Positions 5,435 to 13,009 of a stretch of DNA of 41,023 nt are shown piece by piece. Position numbers and translations under genes: made by a program. The notes beneath the pieces were generated by a model, which saw only the letters and a program-made list of their open reading frames with translations, had not been told where the DNA came from and made no database searches. The stretch lies in the IMG/VR virus record IMGVR_UViG_3300046616_000185, positions 1 to 41,023 of that record. One strand, 5' to 3'. Numbering within the stretch: the first letter of the stretch is position 1; the number at the start of each line of letters is the position of its first letter. Source of the DNA: a virus.

Positions 5435-5828
5435 AGGCGGAGTACGGCCGGATTTGCGCAGCTCAAAGCACGTGAGGGCAGCGCGGGGAACCAGACGACT
5501 CCCACTTGGTGGGGTGTCTGCGTGGACGAGTGTCCGGCCGGATCACTCGTCGTTGCTGGGTGAACTCAACGCCGTTTTCCGTAGGTGGTCAACGGTCTTT
5601 CCGTAGGTGATTGCCTGTTAGACCAGCTACTAGCGGCGATCGTTGTAGGGGTTTCGAAGGCGAGACCTGGGTTCCTACCTACGAATGATCGGTACACCTA
5701 CTTCTGGCGCGCTAGCTTTGCTTCGATTCGCAGAGTTGATCACCAGCAAAGAAAGTTTGATCACAGGTACGACACGGACACACACCGTTACCAGTGCATG
5801 CCCGTGCCTCGCGCTACGCGTTCGTAAC
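5435..5828. other. Long non-coding gap between DNA polymerase and sigma-like gene
   Basis: About 394 bp with no convincing gene on either strand. It holds two tandem 22-bp units (5569-5590 and 5591-5612) each ending TTTCCGTAGGTG, a third degenerate half-site near 5676-5683, and a direct repeat TTGATCAC at 5736-5743 and 5757-5764. It is the longest gap in the early region and is a candidate control region for the sigma-like gene, or a replication origin. No obvious hairpin terminator was found after the polymerase stop. Confidence 0.6.
5569..5612. repeat. Two tandem 22-bp units carrying CIR half-sites
   Basis: Each unit begins CAACG and contains TTTCCGTAGGTG (5576-5587 and 5598-5609, exactly 22 bp apart). 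That 12-mer is the reverse complement of the CACCTACGGAAA half of class I CIR sites. The opposite halves are degraded. A further half-site, TACCTACG, lies at 5676-5683. Same-face half-sites two helical turns apart suggest a cooperative binding array. Confidence 0.65.
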
Positions 5829-7685
5829 TTAGAAATCGGCGCCGTACAGGCTGCCCCAGGACCGCCCGCCGATCTCTGCCTCTGCCTCGATCGGGACCCC
5901 GTACAGATCGAACGTCATGCAGTCCTGGATCGTCTTCGCGTAGTCCGCTGCCTCCGCCTTCGGCACACTCGCCAAAACCTCGTCATGGATCGGCAGGCGA
6001 AGCGCGTCGAGCACGCCAGCCTCTTCGAGGTTGATCAGGCTCTGACCCAGACAGTCGCGCGCAGCGCTCTGCACCCCGTAATTCACCACGGCGTAGGTGC
6101 GATCCCGGTCCAGCGGAAGCCTTCGGCCCGTCACGGACACATGAACCATGCCAGTCTCGTACGCCTCGCGCTGCCATGCGTTGGACATGCGCCGTACCTC
6201 CGGGTAGACCCTGTCATACGCTGCCATGGCCCGGCGGACGTCGTCGATGGGTGCTCCGGTCTGGCGAGCGGTCGTGGCAGCGCCACCCCCGTAGACCTTG
6301 CTGAAAGCAATCCCCTTCGAGATCTTCCGGTGCTTCGCTGTGAAGCCTTCGCCGAACACTAGGCGCGCCGTGAAGCTGTGGAGATCCTCGCCCTTAGTGA
6401 TGGCTTCTTTCATGCGCTTCACATCACCCAGCGCAGCGAGTACGCGCAGCTCGACCGCATTGAAGTCAGTGGAGACGATCACATGTCCCTCATCAGCGAG
6501 CAGCGCGCGCCGGATCATGGCATCGCCGGACGGCAGGGTTTGCAGCGCCGGACGAGTGATGGACATGCGTCCCGTGCGTGCCTGCATGCTGTTGATAAAG
6601 CTGTGCACCCTGCCCTCGGAGTCCATGGTGTCGAGGAACGTCTGGGTGTAGGCGCTGCGCCACTTGCCCGCCCGCTTGCTGCGGATGATGGCTTCGGCCA
6701 GCGGGTTAGGCCTGCGGGTACCCAGGGGCGCTCCGCTGTTCAGGTCAATGTCAGCGAAGCGATGCAAGACAGCCTTGTCGACCTTCAAGGCACCGGATGC
6801 TGTGCGCTCGTCGGGCAACCAGGTTTCACCCATGGCGCCGAGTGCCTCGCGGAGCTGCGCGGGTGCGTTGACGTTGGTTACGCCGTAGCGCTGGGCTTGC
6901 GCCTCAAACTGTGCTGCCTCTTGCGCAAGTTGGGTGTCGAGCGCCCGCGTGTACGGCACGTCAAGGACCATGCCCTTGCGCTGCATGATGGCGCAGATAC
7001 GGGCTATCTCATGCTCATAGGCGATGAGCCGGGGCCGCACATCAAGCGCTGCAAGCTCACGGTCCAGCGCCACATCAAGACGAGCCGTGAGCAACACATC
7101 AAGGCCTGCATACAGGAGGTAGGTCGGGTGATCCAGCGGGATACCGGCGAAGCCTGTTGCCTTGGTCAGTTTCAGCGATCGGAACACCGCCGTGAGGTCG
7201 CCCTGTGTGTCCGGCGCCGACGGGTCGACGTAGTACGCACTGAGAGGCTTGAGGGCGGTTCCTCGCCCACCTTCCTGCGGCTGTCGCGGGTCGACCAGAC
7301 CAGCTTTCAGGCGGGTGTCGATGGTGCGCGGAGCGAGCGACTCAATGCTGACGCCTGCATGGCGGTCGATGACTGCCCAGTCAAAGGGCGCGTTGTGAAT
7401 CTGAAACTTCCGGCCATGGCGCAGGGCCCACCGCGCAGCAGTCACGAAGGGCCCACCCAGCTCGTACAGGATCACCCACGCTGTGCGCCGATCGCCGAAC
7501 TGAATGGTGCGCAGGCGGTAACCGGGGGAGTAGATATCGAGACCCGTGGTTTCGGTATCCAGCGCGATCGGTCCCGCAGCGTTGGCGCGCATAAACCACT
7601 CTTGGAACTCGCTTAGATCCTCGCGCGTCTCGGGAACCTTGACGGTAACCGGCTCGCCTGCAATCTCGTACGGGTAGACCTTCAC
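5829..7685 (-). CDS. Family A (PolA-type) DNA polymerase with 3'-5' exonuclease, 618 aa
   Basis: Replicative phage polymerase. The GTG at 7683-7685 was chosen (AGAGAGG about 7 bases upstream); a longer frame to 8075 crosses CIR-3 and the primase gene. Exonuclease motifs: DTETTG (Asp43, Glu45), NAPFDW (Asp102), YAGLD (Tyr192, Asp196). Polymerase motifs: A STDFNAVEL (Asp about 407), B RKISKGIAFSKVYG (Arg453, Lys457), C IHDE (His567-Asp568). There is no 5'-3' exonuclease domain, as usual in phage versions. It follows the primase-helicase with CIR-3 between them, so the pair form the replication core and the polymerase may be separately repressed. Confidence 0.95.
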   Translation of the reverse strand: MKVYPYEIAGEPVTVKVPETREDLSEFQEWFMRANAAGPIALDTETTGLDIYSPGYRLRTIQFGDRRTAWVILYELGGPFVTAARWALRHGRKFQIHNAPFDWAVIDRHAGVSIESLAPRTIDTRLKAGLVDPRQPQEGGRGTALKPLSAYYVDPSAPDTQGDLTAVFRSLKLTKATGFAGIPLDHPTYLLYAGLDVLLTARLDVALDRELAALDVRPRLIAYEHEIARICAIMQRKGMVLDVPYTRALDTQLAQEAAQFEAQAQRYGVTNVNAPAQLREALGAMGETWLPDERTASGALKVDKAVLHRFADIDLNSGAPLGTRRPNPLAEAIIRSKRAGKWRSAYTQTFLDTMDSEGRVHSFINSMQARTGRMSITRPALQTLPSGDAMIRRALLADEGHVIVSTDFNAVELRVLAALGDVKRMKEAITKGEDLHSFTARLVFGEGFTAKHRKISKGIAFSKVYGGGAATTARQTGAPIDDVRRAMAAYDRVYPEVRRMSNAWQREAYETGMVHVSVTGRRLPLDRDRTYAVVNYGVQSAARDCLGQSLINLEEAGVLDALRLPIHDEVLASVPKAEAADYAKTIQDCMTFDLYGVPIEAEAEIGGRSWGSLYGADF

Positions 7686-7716
7686 AGCGGAGCCTCTCTG
7701 TTCAGCACAAAGGGGC

Positions 7717-7738
7717 CACATACGGATATCCGTACGTG
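7717..7738. promoter_or_regulatory. CIR-3: conserved inverted-repeat operator in a hairpin (class III)
   Basis: Core TACGGATATCCGTA, flanked by CACA and CGTG. GGGG/CCCC arms extend the inverted repeat over 7711-7744, so the operator is also the centre of a stable hairpin just after the primase-helicase stop and before the polymerase start. Confidence 0.87.
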
Positions 7739-7785
7739 ACCCCTTCGGGCATGCTTTGTGTCGCTGGTCGCCGATGGCGCCAGCC

Positions 7786-10230
7786 TTAGTCCTGAGCGAA
7801 GATGCCCGGACCCGTTGCCTTCGCGGGAGCGCTAGCGAGTCGGATACCGACCAGCGTGATCCCCTTGTTCGTCTTCTTTCGCGAGACCTGCCGCTCTTCC
7901 ATCGCGTCGTAGAAGCTGCGGCGTGTCCAGATTTCCTTGGACGGGAGTCCCTCGGCCTCACACCACTCGCGGTAGGCGTTGTACGCGTCCGCCCCGGGCA
8001 CGCTGTGCGACTCGTCCCGCTCGAATACCCCGGGGAAGAAACCGACCAGCGCGTCAGACGTTTCCCGATACTCACGGCTGGCCGCTGTGATGACCGTGGG
8101 ATCCTGCAACCCGTTGGCGTACCACTCGACGGCGCCCCGGACGGCCCACGCTGCGATGCCCTGCGCCTCTGCCCGCAGCTTGCTGTCTAGGTCGTGGTCC
8201 CGCTCATGGGGCGCAAAGAAGCGCTTGAACGGGATCATCTTGACTCGGCGCCACAAGCCGTCATCCTGCCCACGAAACTTAGGCTTGTGGTTGGTGGCCA
8301 GCATCAGCAGGAAGGACGGCTTGAATTCGAAGAACTCTTGACGCAGGAAGCGGGCGCTGACCATGTCCTTACCGGTGACCCGCTTTAGTACTGCCTCGCT
8401 CATGGGTTTGCCAGACTCGCCCTCCGAAGCCATGACCAGGCGCGCACCGCGCAGCGCAGCAATATCGTTCGGAATACCGCCGGACTGCTTTTCTTCGAAA
8501 GTCGCAAAGGGAGTTGTCTTCGTTACGTTGCCGAACACGCTGGACAGCGTCTCGGTGAATACGGATTTGCCGTTGGCGCCCTTGCCCCATAGCACAGCGA
8601 AACACTGCTCGTCGGTGCAGCCGGTTACGCCGTAGCCAACAAGGCGTTGCAGATAGGACGGCATCTCAGGCATGCCAGGCATGATCTCTTCGAGGAACGC
8701 TTCCCAGCGCGGAGCTTGCGCAGCAGCGTCATAGTCCAGAGCCAGGCAGTACGTGAGCATGTCTCGCTTTGCGTGCGGCCGGAGCGTCCCGGTGCGCAGC
8801 TCGACGGTGCCGTTACGGAAGCTCAGAAGATCCGGCCGGTTGTCGAAATCCTGCACAGCCACATACACACTCGGCACACTGCGCAGCTCGGTCATGAGTG
8901 CGTCTATGCGAGTCGTCATGGTGAAACCCTTGGACTCAGCGAGCTTGCCCGCCAGTACCAGGGCAGCGCCCATGCGGTGAATCTCTTGACGTACCTTCAC
9001 TTCGCTGCGCTCCCACGTGCGGCCGTTCCACACGTAGAAGCCAAGACCAGGGGCGTACTTGATGCGGCCGTCAGTCCAAGCAACCAGCGCGTGAGCGTTC
9101 ATCGCGTCAGACTCGCCGTAGCGCTCGATGAGCGAAGCCAGGATGCGCCCAGCCTCCGTGCCTTGGTCACGGCTGACTATGTCGGCGCCGGTAGCTTCGT
9201 TGAGTTCCTCGCTGACAGCTTCGCGGCGTACCTCTTCGGGCTTAGCTACGGGTCGAGCAGCCTTGACGGCGTTGTGCAGCGAGCCAGCGAAGCCAGCAGG
9301 GTCAAGCGCACGCCAATCAGTAAGGTCACCCTTGCTGGGCAGCACGGCGGGAAGCGGTAGCGCATGAACGTTGATGCCGTAAGGCTTGAGGCCAGCGGCC
9401 AACTTCTGGTTGAAGTCCTGCCCGGACTTGTCTGCGTCGCCGCAGGCGATTACCTGGGTGCCTCGCACGCCTTCGGCAATCTCTGCCAGCAACTCGGGCG
9501 AGCCAGCGAGCGCGGCACCCCTAACCATGACCACGTCGTAGCCCACCGCAACCGCTGTAAGCCCGTCTCCCGGCCCCTCAGTGATGAGCGTGACCCCGTA
9601 GCCACCCTGCCCGCGAAAGACGCCGTACTGGGCCCAGCGGTGCCCCTGAGGGTTGCTCAGCGACACCCAGCGCCCCGGACACTCGCCGCTGATGTCACGC
9701 CCTTGCAACCCGCGCACCGTGCCGTCAAAGTCACACAGGGGGACAACCAGGCGCGGGTATGCCAGGTACGCGCGACTCAGGTACGGGAAGGTGGCCCCGG
9801 TCTCGTCGTCGCTGAGCCCAAGCTCAAGATCCTCGAACATGGACGGAGTGAGCCCGAACCTGTCAGCGGCGTACTTCACAGCGCGATCGGCGTTGGCTGT
9901 CACGCTGCCCCGTAGGTGCTGGCCAGCAATGTCAACGTAGCTCTGTAGGCCAGCGATGTGGGCTATGCCGACCATGGCAGGGCGCTCCTTCGGAACGGTG
10001 GCACCTTCGCCTCCGGCGTTGAACATGTCCGGCCACGTGAGTCCAACCGCCTGAATCACAGCGCCCGTTGAACAACCCGCGCGGCAGGTGATCCGAACCT
10101 TGTTGTCATCCCCGCGCCACAGCCGAAGACTTGGCTTGCTGTCGGCGTGCGCCGGGCACAGTGCCAGGTACCCGCCGTCGTCGTGTTCGCTGACCCCCGT
10201 GAAGCGGTCGAGCATTTCAGTGAACTGCAT
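7786..10230 (-). CDS. DNA primase-helicase (CHC2-type zinc finger, TOPRIM-like, SF3 helicase), 814 aa
   Basis: The second ATG (10228-10230) was chosen because AGAGAGG lies 9 bases upstream; the first ATG (10239) touches it. Residues 25-53 hold a CHC2-like zinc site (CPAHAD, CRAGC). Around 215-270 a TOPRIM-like stretch (ITEGPGDGLTAVAVGYDVV ... GDADKSG) indicates primase activity. The C-terminal half has a D5_N/P4-type SF3 helicase: Walker A WGKGANGKS (about 548-556) and an ATNHKPKF motif near 645. It would unwind and prime at the fork for the adjacent polymerase. It lies 33 nt downstream of early motif d. Confidence 0.95.
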   Translation of the reverse strand: MQFTEMLDRFTGVSEHDDGGYLALCPAHADSKPSLRLWRGDDNKVRITCRAGCSTGAVIQAVGLTWPDMFNAGGEGATVPKERPAMVGIAHIAGLQSYVDIAGQHLRGSVTANADRAVKYAADRFGLTPSMFEDLELGLSDDETGATFPYLSRAYLAYPRLVVPLCDFDGTVRGLQGRDISGECPGRWVSLSNPQGHRWAQYGVFRGQGGYGVTLITEGPGDGLTAVAVGYDVVMVRGAALAGSPELLAEIAEGVRGTQVIACGDADKSGQDFNQKLAAGLKPYGINVHALPLPAVLPSKGDLTDWRALDPAGFAGSLHNAVKAARPVAKPEEVRREAVSEELNEATGADIVSRDQGTEAGRILASLIERYGESDAMNAHALVAWTDGRIKYAPGLGFYVWNGRTWERSEVKVRQEIHRMGAALVLAGKLAESKGFTMTTRIDALMTELRSVPSVYVAVQDFDNRPDLLSFRNGTVELRTGTLRPHAKRDMLTYCLALDYDAAAQAPRWEAFLEEIMPGMPEMPSYLQRLVGYGVTGCTDEQCFAVLWGKGANGKSVFTETLSSVFGNVTKTTPFATFEEKQSGGIPNDIAALRGARLVMASEGESGKPMSEAVLKRVTGKDMVSARFLRQEFFEFKPSFLLMLATNHKPKFRGQDDGLWRRVKMIPFKRFFAPHERDHDLDSKLRAEAQGIAAWAVRGAVEWYANGLQDPTVITAASREYRETSDALVGFFPGVFERDESHSVPGADAYNAYREWCEAEGLPSKEIWTRRSFYDAMEERQVSRKKTNKGITLVGIRLASAPAKATGPGIFAQD
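7833..7849 (-). promoter_or_regulatory. Early-promoter-like motif, copy c (inside the primase 3' end)
   Basis: Minus-strand GGTATCCGACTCGCTAG lies within the last codons of the primase-helicase, 147 nt before the polymerase GTG. It carries T in place of A at the fourth base, like copy h. Being within coding sequence it is less certain, but its position in front of the polymerase fits the pattern. Confidence 0.55.
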
Positions 10231-10263
10231 GTGCAGCATCCTCTCTGTCGTTCACGGGGGTTA

Positions 10264-10280
10264 TAGCGAGTCGGTTACCA
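10264..10280 (-). promoter_or_regulatory. Early-promoter-like motif, copy d
   Basis: TGGTAACCGACTCGCTA on the minus strand, 33 nt before the primase-helicase start. The TAA inside it is the stop codon of the 45-aa gene (10275-10277). Confidence 0.75.
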
Positions 10281-10412
10281 ACGCTCAGCGCGCCACAGCC
10301 TTGCTTCTTTGCGGCGTGCTATATGGCGCCACAGTCGCTTGTCTCGCTTGCGGTCGTAACACCCGCTGCATGCGCATGCCTCCCATCCCAGCGTCTGACT
10401 CTTGCGCAGCAT
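10275..10412 (-). CDS. Very small basic protein, 45 aa
   Basis: ATG at 10410-10412 with a good SD (GGGAGG, 6 bases upstream). The product MLRKSQTLGWEACACSGCYD... ends in an Arg/Trp-rich helix (RLWRHIARRKEARLWRAERW). Its CAC...C cysteines resemble a small zinc knuckle. It follows the HNH gene at 10425 by 12 bases, and its TGG-TAA end is built into promoter motif d. Function unknown. Too short for most gene finders; the SD is the main support. Confidence 0.62.
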   Translation of the reverse strand: MLRKSQTLGWEACACSGCYDRKRDKRLWRHIARRKEARLWRAERW

Positions 10413-10424
10413 GCTGACCTCCCG

Positions 10425-10847
10425 TCAGAAAGGCGGTTCGTACCCGAAGGTGAGCGACCACTCAGCGAGCGTCTTCGCGCCCTTACTCAGGTTGCATGGG
10501 GCGCATGCAGGCACGATGTTGTGCTCCGCATCCGCGCCGCCCTTGCTCAGCGGGTGGACGTGGTCTAGGTGCGTGGCCACGCCGTTGCAGTAGGCGCACT
10601 TGTGCTTCCAGCGAGCGAGGATGGCCGTACGGCTGTAGGGAACGTGTTCCACACCGTAGGACTCCGCGCGACGCCTGTGGGTTAGCTCATGCCGTTTGTC
10701 CGGCGGAAGCCTCCGGTAGAAATTCTTGATGTGCGCCTGCTGCTTCTTGCGGCGGCACGTCGAGCACGCTGTGCTTGGCTTCTGGGCCTTGCCAGCGAGG
10801 AACTGTTCGGCGGGCTTTCCCCGCCCGCATAGTCGGCATACGCGCAT
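10425..10847 (-). CDS. HNH endonuclease with N-terminal zinc ribbon, 140 aa
   Basis: ATG at 10845-10847 overlaps the stop of the upstream gene (TGATG). Residues 4-40 form a zinc ribbon (CRLC ... CSTC). Residues about 80-130 form the HNH site: CAYC, LDHVHPLSKGG and NIVPACAPCNLSK. This is the intact counterpart of the split pair at 3740-4277 (same HP/QPLSxGG and NLSK signature, same TLAEW end), so both probably come from one mobile family. Either homing or a general nicking role is possible. Confidence 0.88.
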   Translation of the reverse strand: MRVCRLCGRGKPAEQFLAGKAQKPSTACSTCRRKKQQAHIKNFYRRLPPDKRHELTHRRRAESYGVEHVPYSRTAILARWKHKCAYCNGVATHLDHVHPLSKGGADAEHNIVPACAPCNLSKGAKTLAEWSLTFGYEPPF

Positions 10848-11017
10848 CAGCGCACCCACCTAACGTTGGCGCCGTTGTCTATGGCCTGTCGGATGGCATC
10901 TGAGTAGTGCCCGTAGTCACGGCGTTTGGTTAGCCCGTGGACTAGGTACAGGGTTGTTCCTTTACCAGCGGCGCGTACGTCGCCTAGGGCGGGCGCTGAC
11001 TCAAGTGCGATACGCAA
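10847..11017 (-). CDS. Hypothetical protein, 56 aa, translated from a CIR-embedded SD
   Basis: The start is probably the TTG at 11015-11017, seven bases after GGAGG that is itself the downstream arm of CIR-4. The product (LRIALESAPALGDVRAAGKG...) has KGTTLYLVHGLTKR in the middle and ends NGANVRWVR. It may be a small alpha/beta protein. No recognised family. Its stop overlaps the HNH start. Confidence 0.65.
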   Translation of the reverse strand: MRIALESAPALGDVRAAGKGTTLYLVHGLTKRRDYGHYSDAIRQAIDNGANVRWVR

Positions 11018-11022
11018 TGGGT

Positions 11023-11044
11023 CACCTCCGGATATCCGTATGTG
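11023..11044. promoter_or_regulatory. CIR-4: operator overlapping a Shine-Dalgarno (class II)
   Basis: CACCTCCGGATATCC ... TATGTG. On the minus strand the downstream arm reads CCGGAGGTG, so GGAGG serves as the SD for the TTG at 11017. Same variant as CIR-10 and CIR-11. Confidence 0.85.
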
Positions 11045-11054
11045 GTCTGGCGCG

Positions 11055-11096
11055 AAAAGGGGCCAGCGAGCGCAGAGCGCAGCACTGACCCCCCTT
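11055..11096 (-). terminator. Terminator after the 95-aa gene
   Basis: On the minus strand AAGGGGGGTCAG and CTGGCCCCTTTT form a stem around an approximately 18-nt GC-rich loop, with a U-rich end. It starts four bases after the stop at 11100. Confidence 0.75.
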
Positions 11097-11099
11097 CTG

Positions 11100-11387
11100 T
11101 TAGGAACCCTGCGGAGCAAAGTCCGGGGTCACCAGGCGCACATGCTCCGCGCTGACCTCAACCGGCCGAAGCGTCTTACGGGCACCCAACCCCCACCCGC
11201 TGTCCCTGCCTGTGGGCTGGACGAGCAGCGTGGGTACCAGGCGTCCGCCAACAGACTTTGTCGTGACGTCCAGGACCACCGCATCAGTCATGCGGACTCG
11301 GTTAGCGTGCCGCGTAGCGAAGGTGATCAGGTCACCCGCGTAGAGTTCCTCGCCTGCGTAGTCCGTGACTACTCCTCGCTTGCCCAT
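11100..11387 (-). CDS. Hypothetical protein, 95 aa
   Basis: ATG at 11387, three bases after the preceding stop. GEELYAGDLITFATRHANRV followed by beta-rich segments (DAVVLDV, LVPTLLVQP) suggests a small SH3/Tudor-like barrel. Such proteins appear often in actinophage early regions, with no assigned function. It shares an 'x-AGD-x-I/V' opening with the next gene upstream. No catalytic residues. Confidence 0.78.
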   Translation of the reverse strand: MGKRGVVTDYAGEELYAGDLITFATRHANRVRMTDAVVLDVTTKSVGGRLVPTLLVQPTGRDSGWGLGARKTLRPVEVSAEHVRLVTPDFAPQGS

Positions 11388-11390
11388 GTG

Positions 11391-11747
11391 CTACGCCTGC
11401 CCCTTCGTAGAGTCGGCGACGAGCAGCGCGCGATGAGCAGCCTGGCGCAACTTCAGTTGCTGGTACGACGGAAGCTCGACGAACGCGCGCCCAAACATGG
11501 TCACGGCCAGCGTTCCCACCATTTGGTCGAGCCGGGGGATGATCTGCTTAATGTCGGTGACGGGCACGAGGGACACGTTTCCGTCAGCCTTGCGAATCAG
11601 GTACCGGGCGTGGCCGGGGGACTGATGCGGGCCGGACAGTACCTCAGCAGGCATTGCCATGCCACGATAGCGGACCTTGTCGCCAGCGCTTAGTGTGGCC
11701 ACGTTTTCTCTCCTAGGGTCACGTTCGGGCGTAAATATCCAAGCCAT
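11391..11747 (-). CDS. Hypothetical protein, 118 aa (two possible starts)
   Basis: The ATG at 11747 has GGAGAGAGG about 9 bases upstream. An in-frame GTG at 11702 has an even better SD (AGGAGAG) and would remove a hydrophilic 15-residue lead. From that GTG the protein opens VATLSAGDKVRYRGMAMP, an SH3-like beta start. The C-terminal half is helical (LPSYQQLKLRQAAHRALLVA). Function unknown. Two in-frame starts, each with its own SD, may give two isoforms. Confidence 0.75.
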   Translation of the reverse strand: MAWIFTPERDPRRENVATLSAGDKVRYRGMAMPAEVLSGPHQSPGHARYLIRKADGNVSLVPVTDIKQIIPRLDQMVGTLAVTMFGRAFVELPSYQQLKLRQAAHRALLVADSTKGQA

Positions 11748-11780
11748 CGGCGCAGCCTCTCTCCTAGCTTCGCTACTGCC

Positions 11781-11819
11781 TAAAGCCCGGAACCTCCGCG
11801 CAGTGCGGAAGTCCCGGGC
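11781..11819 (-). terminator. Terminator after the 83-aa gene
   Basis: On the minus strand GCCCGGGACTTCCGCAC pairs with GCGGAGGTTCCGGGC, followed by TTTAGG. A long stem, seven bases after the stop at 11826. Confidence 0.8.
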
Positions 11820-11825
11820 AATGGG

Positions 11826-12077
11826 TCAGTTGATGAGGTAAGGCGCTTCGCTCAGCGGCGCAGGCTCGTGCTCGTCCTCGTACACGCTGATGAGCTGAAT
11901 GTGCTTCGCGGTGTCGACCTTGCCAGCAAGCACGTTCGTCCGCTTGCCGGTAGCCACCACGCCGCGCAGATGCGCCACAGCGTTACGGGCCTGCGCCGTG
12001 CCACCAGCGATGACGAACGCAGAGACGAACTCGCCAGCCTTCGGCTCGTCGGTGCGGATAACCTCGTAAAGGGCCAT
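11826..12077 (-). CDS. Hypothetical protein, 83 aa
   Basis: ATG at 12077 with SD AGGAGAG 5-6 bases upstream, nine bases after the preceding stop. MALYEVIRTDEPKAGEFVSA, then an Ala-rich helix (GGTAQARNAVAHLRGVV) and a strand (HIQLISVYEDEHEP) give a ferredoxin-like beta-alpha-beta impression. No family recognised. Last gene of the unit that begins with the nuclease at 14207. Confidence 0.78.
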   Translation of the reverse strand: MALYEVIRTDEPKAGEFVSAFVIAGGTAQARNAVAHLRGVVATGKRTNVLAGKVDTAKHIQLISVYEDEHEPAPLSEAPYLIN

Positions 12078-12086
12078 GCGGCTCTC

Positions 12087-12272
12087 CTATGTGTATTCGG
12101 GGTCGCCCGAAGGCTCTGGGTCGTTCTGAAGGACACGGCGCCGGGCGCGCTCTGATAGCACGAACGGCCGGTAGTACGGGTGGAAGAGCCATAGCGGCCG
12201 TGCCAGCGACTCATCTGATGAGCGAGCCAGCACAGCCACCACGTTCACCCGCTGCATAGCATTCAGCGGCAC
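12087..12272 (-). CDS. Hypothetical protein, 61 aa
   Basis: The GTG at 12270-12272 has GGTAAGG six bases upstream, directly after the stop of the directionality factor. Product MPLNAMQRVNVVAVLARSSD...: one amphipathic stretch, then an aromatic segment (WLFHPYYRPFVLSERARRR) and an acidic tail. No motif recognised. Its stop is followed within ten bases by the next SD and start. Confidence 0.7.
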   Translation of the reverse strand: MPLNAMQRVNVVAVLARSSDESLARPLWLFHPYYRPFVLSERARRRVLQNDPEPSGDPEYT

Positions 12273-12280
12273 GGCTTGCC

Positions 12281-13009
12281 TTACCGCTCTTCGGCGATGG
12301 CGTCCGCGTAGCTACCGAGCACCGTGATGACAGGCTTGCGGTAGCTGACGTCAATGCCAGCCTTGTTGGTGTACTGCACGTGCTCCAGCTCCAGCCTGCA
12401 CAGCGCCTCGCCGTCGACCTGGTCCAGCGCGTCCTTCACTTCGTGGATCACCTCGGCCAGCGACCATGCCGTAGCTATCAGGCGACCGGCGCCCAGCTCG
12501 TAACCCAGCCCAGCGAGCCGGAAGGTGACGTTGATCGAGGGGGACGGACCCTTGGGCGGGCGGCGCTTCGCCAGGTCCTTGCGCTCAGACATGGTGCGCG
12601 GGCAGCCGCACGGCTCGCCCTTGTCGTCGGGCAGTAGCGAATACTCGCCGTCGCACTCGTGGGCCGGTCCGCCGATACCCCACAGAATGAGCTTGTCCTC
12701 AATGGCGTGGGAACCCGCGATGACGATCTCAACCGCCGGGGTCTCGGTGAGCACCTGAAGGTGCATTGCCTTGGTCGGATCGTACTCTTCGGCGGTTCCG
12801 CCCAGAAGTTCAGCGATGCTGTCCGCAACGGTCGGGTCGTCAGTCAGAACACGCCAATTGGCGAGGCTGACGGGATCCATCTTGCGGGTCTCTGGGTTGC
12901 GCACCGTCATGCCGGAACGGAACTGGAATACCGGCCGCTCATACTCGCGCTTCGCTTCGCGCTTCTTAGGCTTAGCGTCGGGGTCGGTGTCGAAAATGCG
13001 CAGGGCCAT
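12281..13009 (-). CDS. Recombination directionality factor, phiC31 Gp3-like, 242 aa
   Basis: In phages with large serine integrases, Gp3-type factors bind the integrase and switch it from attP x attB integration to attL x attR excision. The length (242 aa) matches phiC31 Gp3 (about 244). The family layout is recognisable: an early VxxxWRVLTDDPTVADSIAELLGG segment, a middle CxxP region (EPCGCPRTMSERKDLAKR), then a FRLAGLGYELGAGRL-type core and AWSLAEVIHEV. It lies in the early region, 26 kb from the integrase, so it is made only in lytic growth. Start ATG 13009. Identification is by family recollection, not by a search. Confidence 0.78.
   Translation of the reverse strand: MALRIFDTDPDAKPKKREAKREYERPVFQFRSGMTVRNPETRKMDPVSLANWRVLTDDPTVADSIAELLGGTAEEYDPTKAMHLQVLTETPAVEIVIAGSHAIEDKLILWGIGGPAHECDGEYSLLPDDKGEPCGCPRTMSERKDLAKRRPPKGPSPSINVTFRLAGLGYELGAGRLIATAWSLAEVIHEVKDALDQVDGEALCRLELEHVQYTNKAGIDVSYRKPVITVLGSYADAIAEER

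Noticed and set aside
5429-5542. Minus-strand frame ending TGG-TAA in motif b, with a C-terminus slightly like the HNH genes
   Set aside because: No ATG, GTG or TTG start in the open stretch; at most a gene remnant.
4364-5563. Long plus-strand open frame (399 codons) opposite the sigma-like gene
   Set aside because: It is an antisense shadow of a gene with strong GC third-position bias. No SD and no family-like sequence; the minus-strand frame has recognisable sigma-like regions.
5585-5827. Plus-strand 80-codon frame in the polymerase/sigma-like gap
   Set aside because: No SD, no neighbour on that strand, and it overlaps the CIR half-site array. Treated as non-coding.
6378-7616. Long plus-strand open frame (412 codons) opposite the DNA polymerase
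   Set aside because: The minus strand carries all polymerase and exonuclease motifs in one frame; the plus frame is a GC-bias shadow.
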